Part shown: piece by piece, positions 5,959 to 6,400 of the stretch
Layout of the letters: each line of letters opens with the position of its first letter
How positions within the stretch are numbered: position 1 is the first letter of the stretch
NCBI GenBank assembly: GCA_041742695.1
Contig: JBGTOF010000242.1
Span: forward strand, 1-6,400
Direction of reading: 5' to 3'
Length of the DNA: 6,400 nt
DNA from: Kaiparowitsia sp041742695
GTDB lineage: Bacteria > Cyanobacteriota > Cyanobacteriia > Elainellales > Elainellaceae
The notes under the pieces: generated by a model
Seen by the model: only the letters and a program-made list of their open reading frames with translations
Databases searched by the model: none
What the model was told of the DNA's origin: nothing
Translations under genes and position numbers: made by a program

Positions 5959-6400
5959 GCAAACTTAATGCTGTTGAGGGAAAGGATCATATTCAGACTA
6001 TCCACCTAGAAGATGGACGAAAATTATATGTCGTCAATAGTGACAAGAAAGCTCAGTTCAACAGCACCAATGAAATGGTTGACTGGGCATGGTGGACCTG
6101 GAACCCGGTAACAGGTTGCTGGCATGGGTGTACATATTGTTATGCGAGAGATATTGCCAATAGATTTTATGAAACTAATTTTGAGCCTACTTTTCATCCC
6201 AACAGACTTTCTGCGCCTCTTAATATGAAGCATTTGTCTCCAGAAAGAGTTAGAAAGGAGGCACAGAAGAGAAGAATAGATCTCAAAGACGCTCAGATTT
6301 TTTCCAGAAATGTTTTCACTTGCTCAATGGCCGATCTCTTCGGTAAATGGGTTCCCGAAGAATGGATTGTCAAGGTATTTCAGTCAGTAGAATCGTCTCC
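5955..6400 (+). CDS. DUF5131 / phage Gp37-Gp68-family protein with three-Cys cluster (3' end outside window)
   Basis: ATG 5955 overlaps the TcmP stop TGA (ATGA); 148 codons are visible before the window ends. After a 45-residue leader the family core begins: WAWWTWNPVTGC, with C55, C59 and C62 forming CX3CX2C, followed by YARDIANRFYE. Then come FHPNRLSAPLN (about 84-94) and VFTCSMADLFGKWVPEEWI (about 119-137), all hallmarks of DUF5131. The CX3CX2C spacing is that of radical-SAM iron-sulfur enzymes, so a 4Fe-4S cluster is a reasonable inference, but the family's reaction is not established. Association with TcmP is a recurrent pairing and suggests a joint modification activity, possibly on a nucleic acid or protein, in phage or mobile-element conflicts. 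The preceding premature stop lies 275 bases upstream of this ATG and would break translational coupling. The gene is AT-rich and HIP1-free, unlike the genes before 5010. Confidence 0.88.
   Translation, partial: MSKLNAVEGKDHIQTIHLEDGRKLYVVNSDKKAQFNSTNEMVDWAWWTWNPVTGCWHGCTYCYARDIANRFYETNFEPTFHPNRLSAPLNMKHLSPERVRKEAQKRRIDLKDAQIFSRNVFTCSMADLFGKWVPEEWIVKVFQSVESS

Noticed and set aside
6024..6233. Minus-strand 69-codon frame within the DUF5131 gene
   Set aside because: The plus strand carries unmistakable DUF5131 motifs across the same bases.
1..6400. CRISPR array, tRNA or rRNA gene
   Set aside because: No regularly spaced direct repeats, cloverleaf or ribosomal RNA signatures were seen on either strand.

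Overview
This window looks like cyanobacterial chromosome. The palindrome GCGATCGC (HIP1), typical of many cyanobacteria, occurs 15 times between 501 and 4956. The YebC protein and the FecR plus CHASE2-kinase pair are also cyanobacterial in style. The genus cannot be read from the sequence.

Layout. Bases 1-142 hold the 3' end of an unrecognised reading frame. Its stop codon lies inside a hairpin-forming site (137-196) with the architecture of an integron attC recombination site, so the left edge looks like the last gene cassette of an integron or integrase-less cassette cluster next to a conserved chromosomal gene. Bases 297-1091 encode a complete YebC/PmpR/TACO1-family protein. Bases 1184-4434 form a two-gene operon with an ATGA overlap: a membrane-anchored periplasmic FecR-domain protein, then a CHASE2-PAS-HisKA-HATPase sensor kinase. 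The two probably sense something together at the cell envelope. No response regulator is in view.

The right part (from 4604) is an accessory region. First comes an N-terminal fragment of a large MmeI-like restriction/DNA-methyltransferase protein. It keeps a D-x9-ExK nuclease-like motif and breaks off near base 5010. From that point the sequence is AT-richer and has no HIP1 sites, which suggests imported DNA whose left end lies inside the methyltransferase gene. The imported segment carries a TcmP-type gene (three-Cys-motif partner; SAM-methyltransferase-like motifs), interrupted by one in-frame TAA at codon 196, then a DUF5131 (phage Gp37/Gp68-like) gene with a CX3CX2C cluster that runs off the window. 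The last two overlap by ATGA and form a recurrent but functionally uncharacterised pair.

The most noteworthy points are the solitary attC-like site, the sharp junction inside the restriction gene, and the lone nonsense codon in an otherwise intact TcmP frame.
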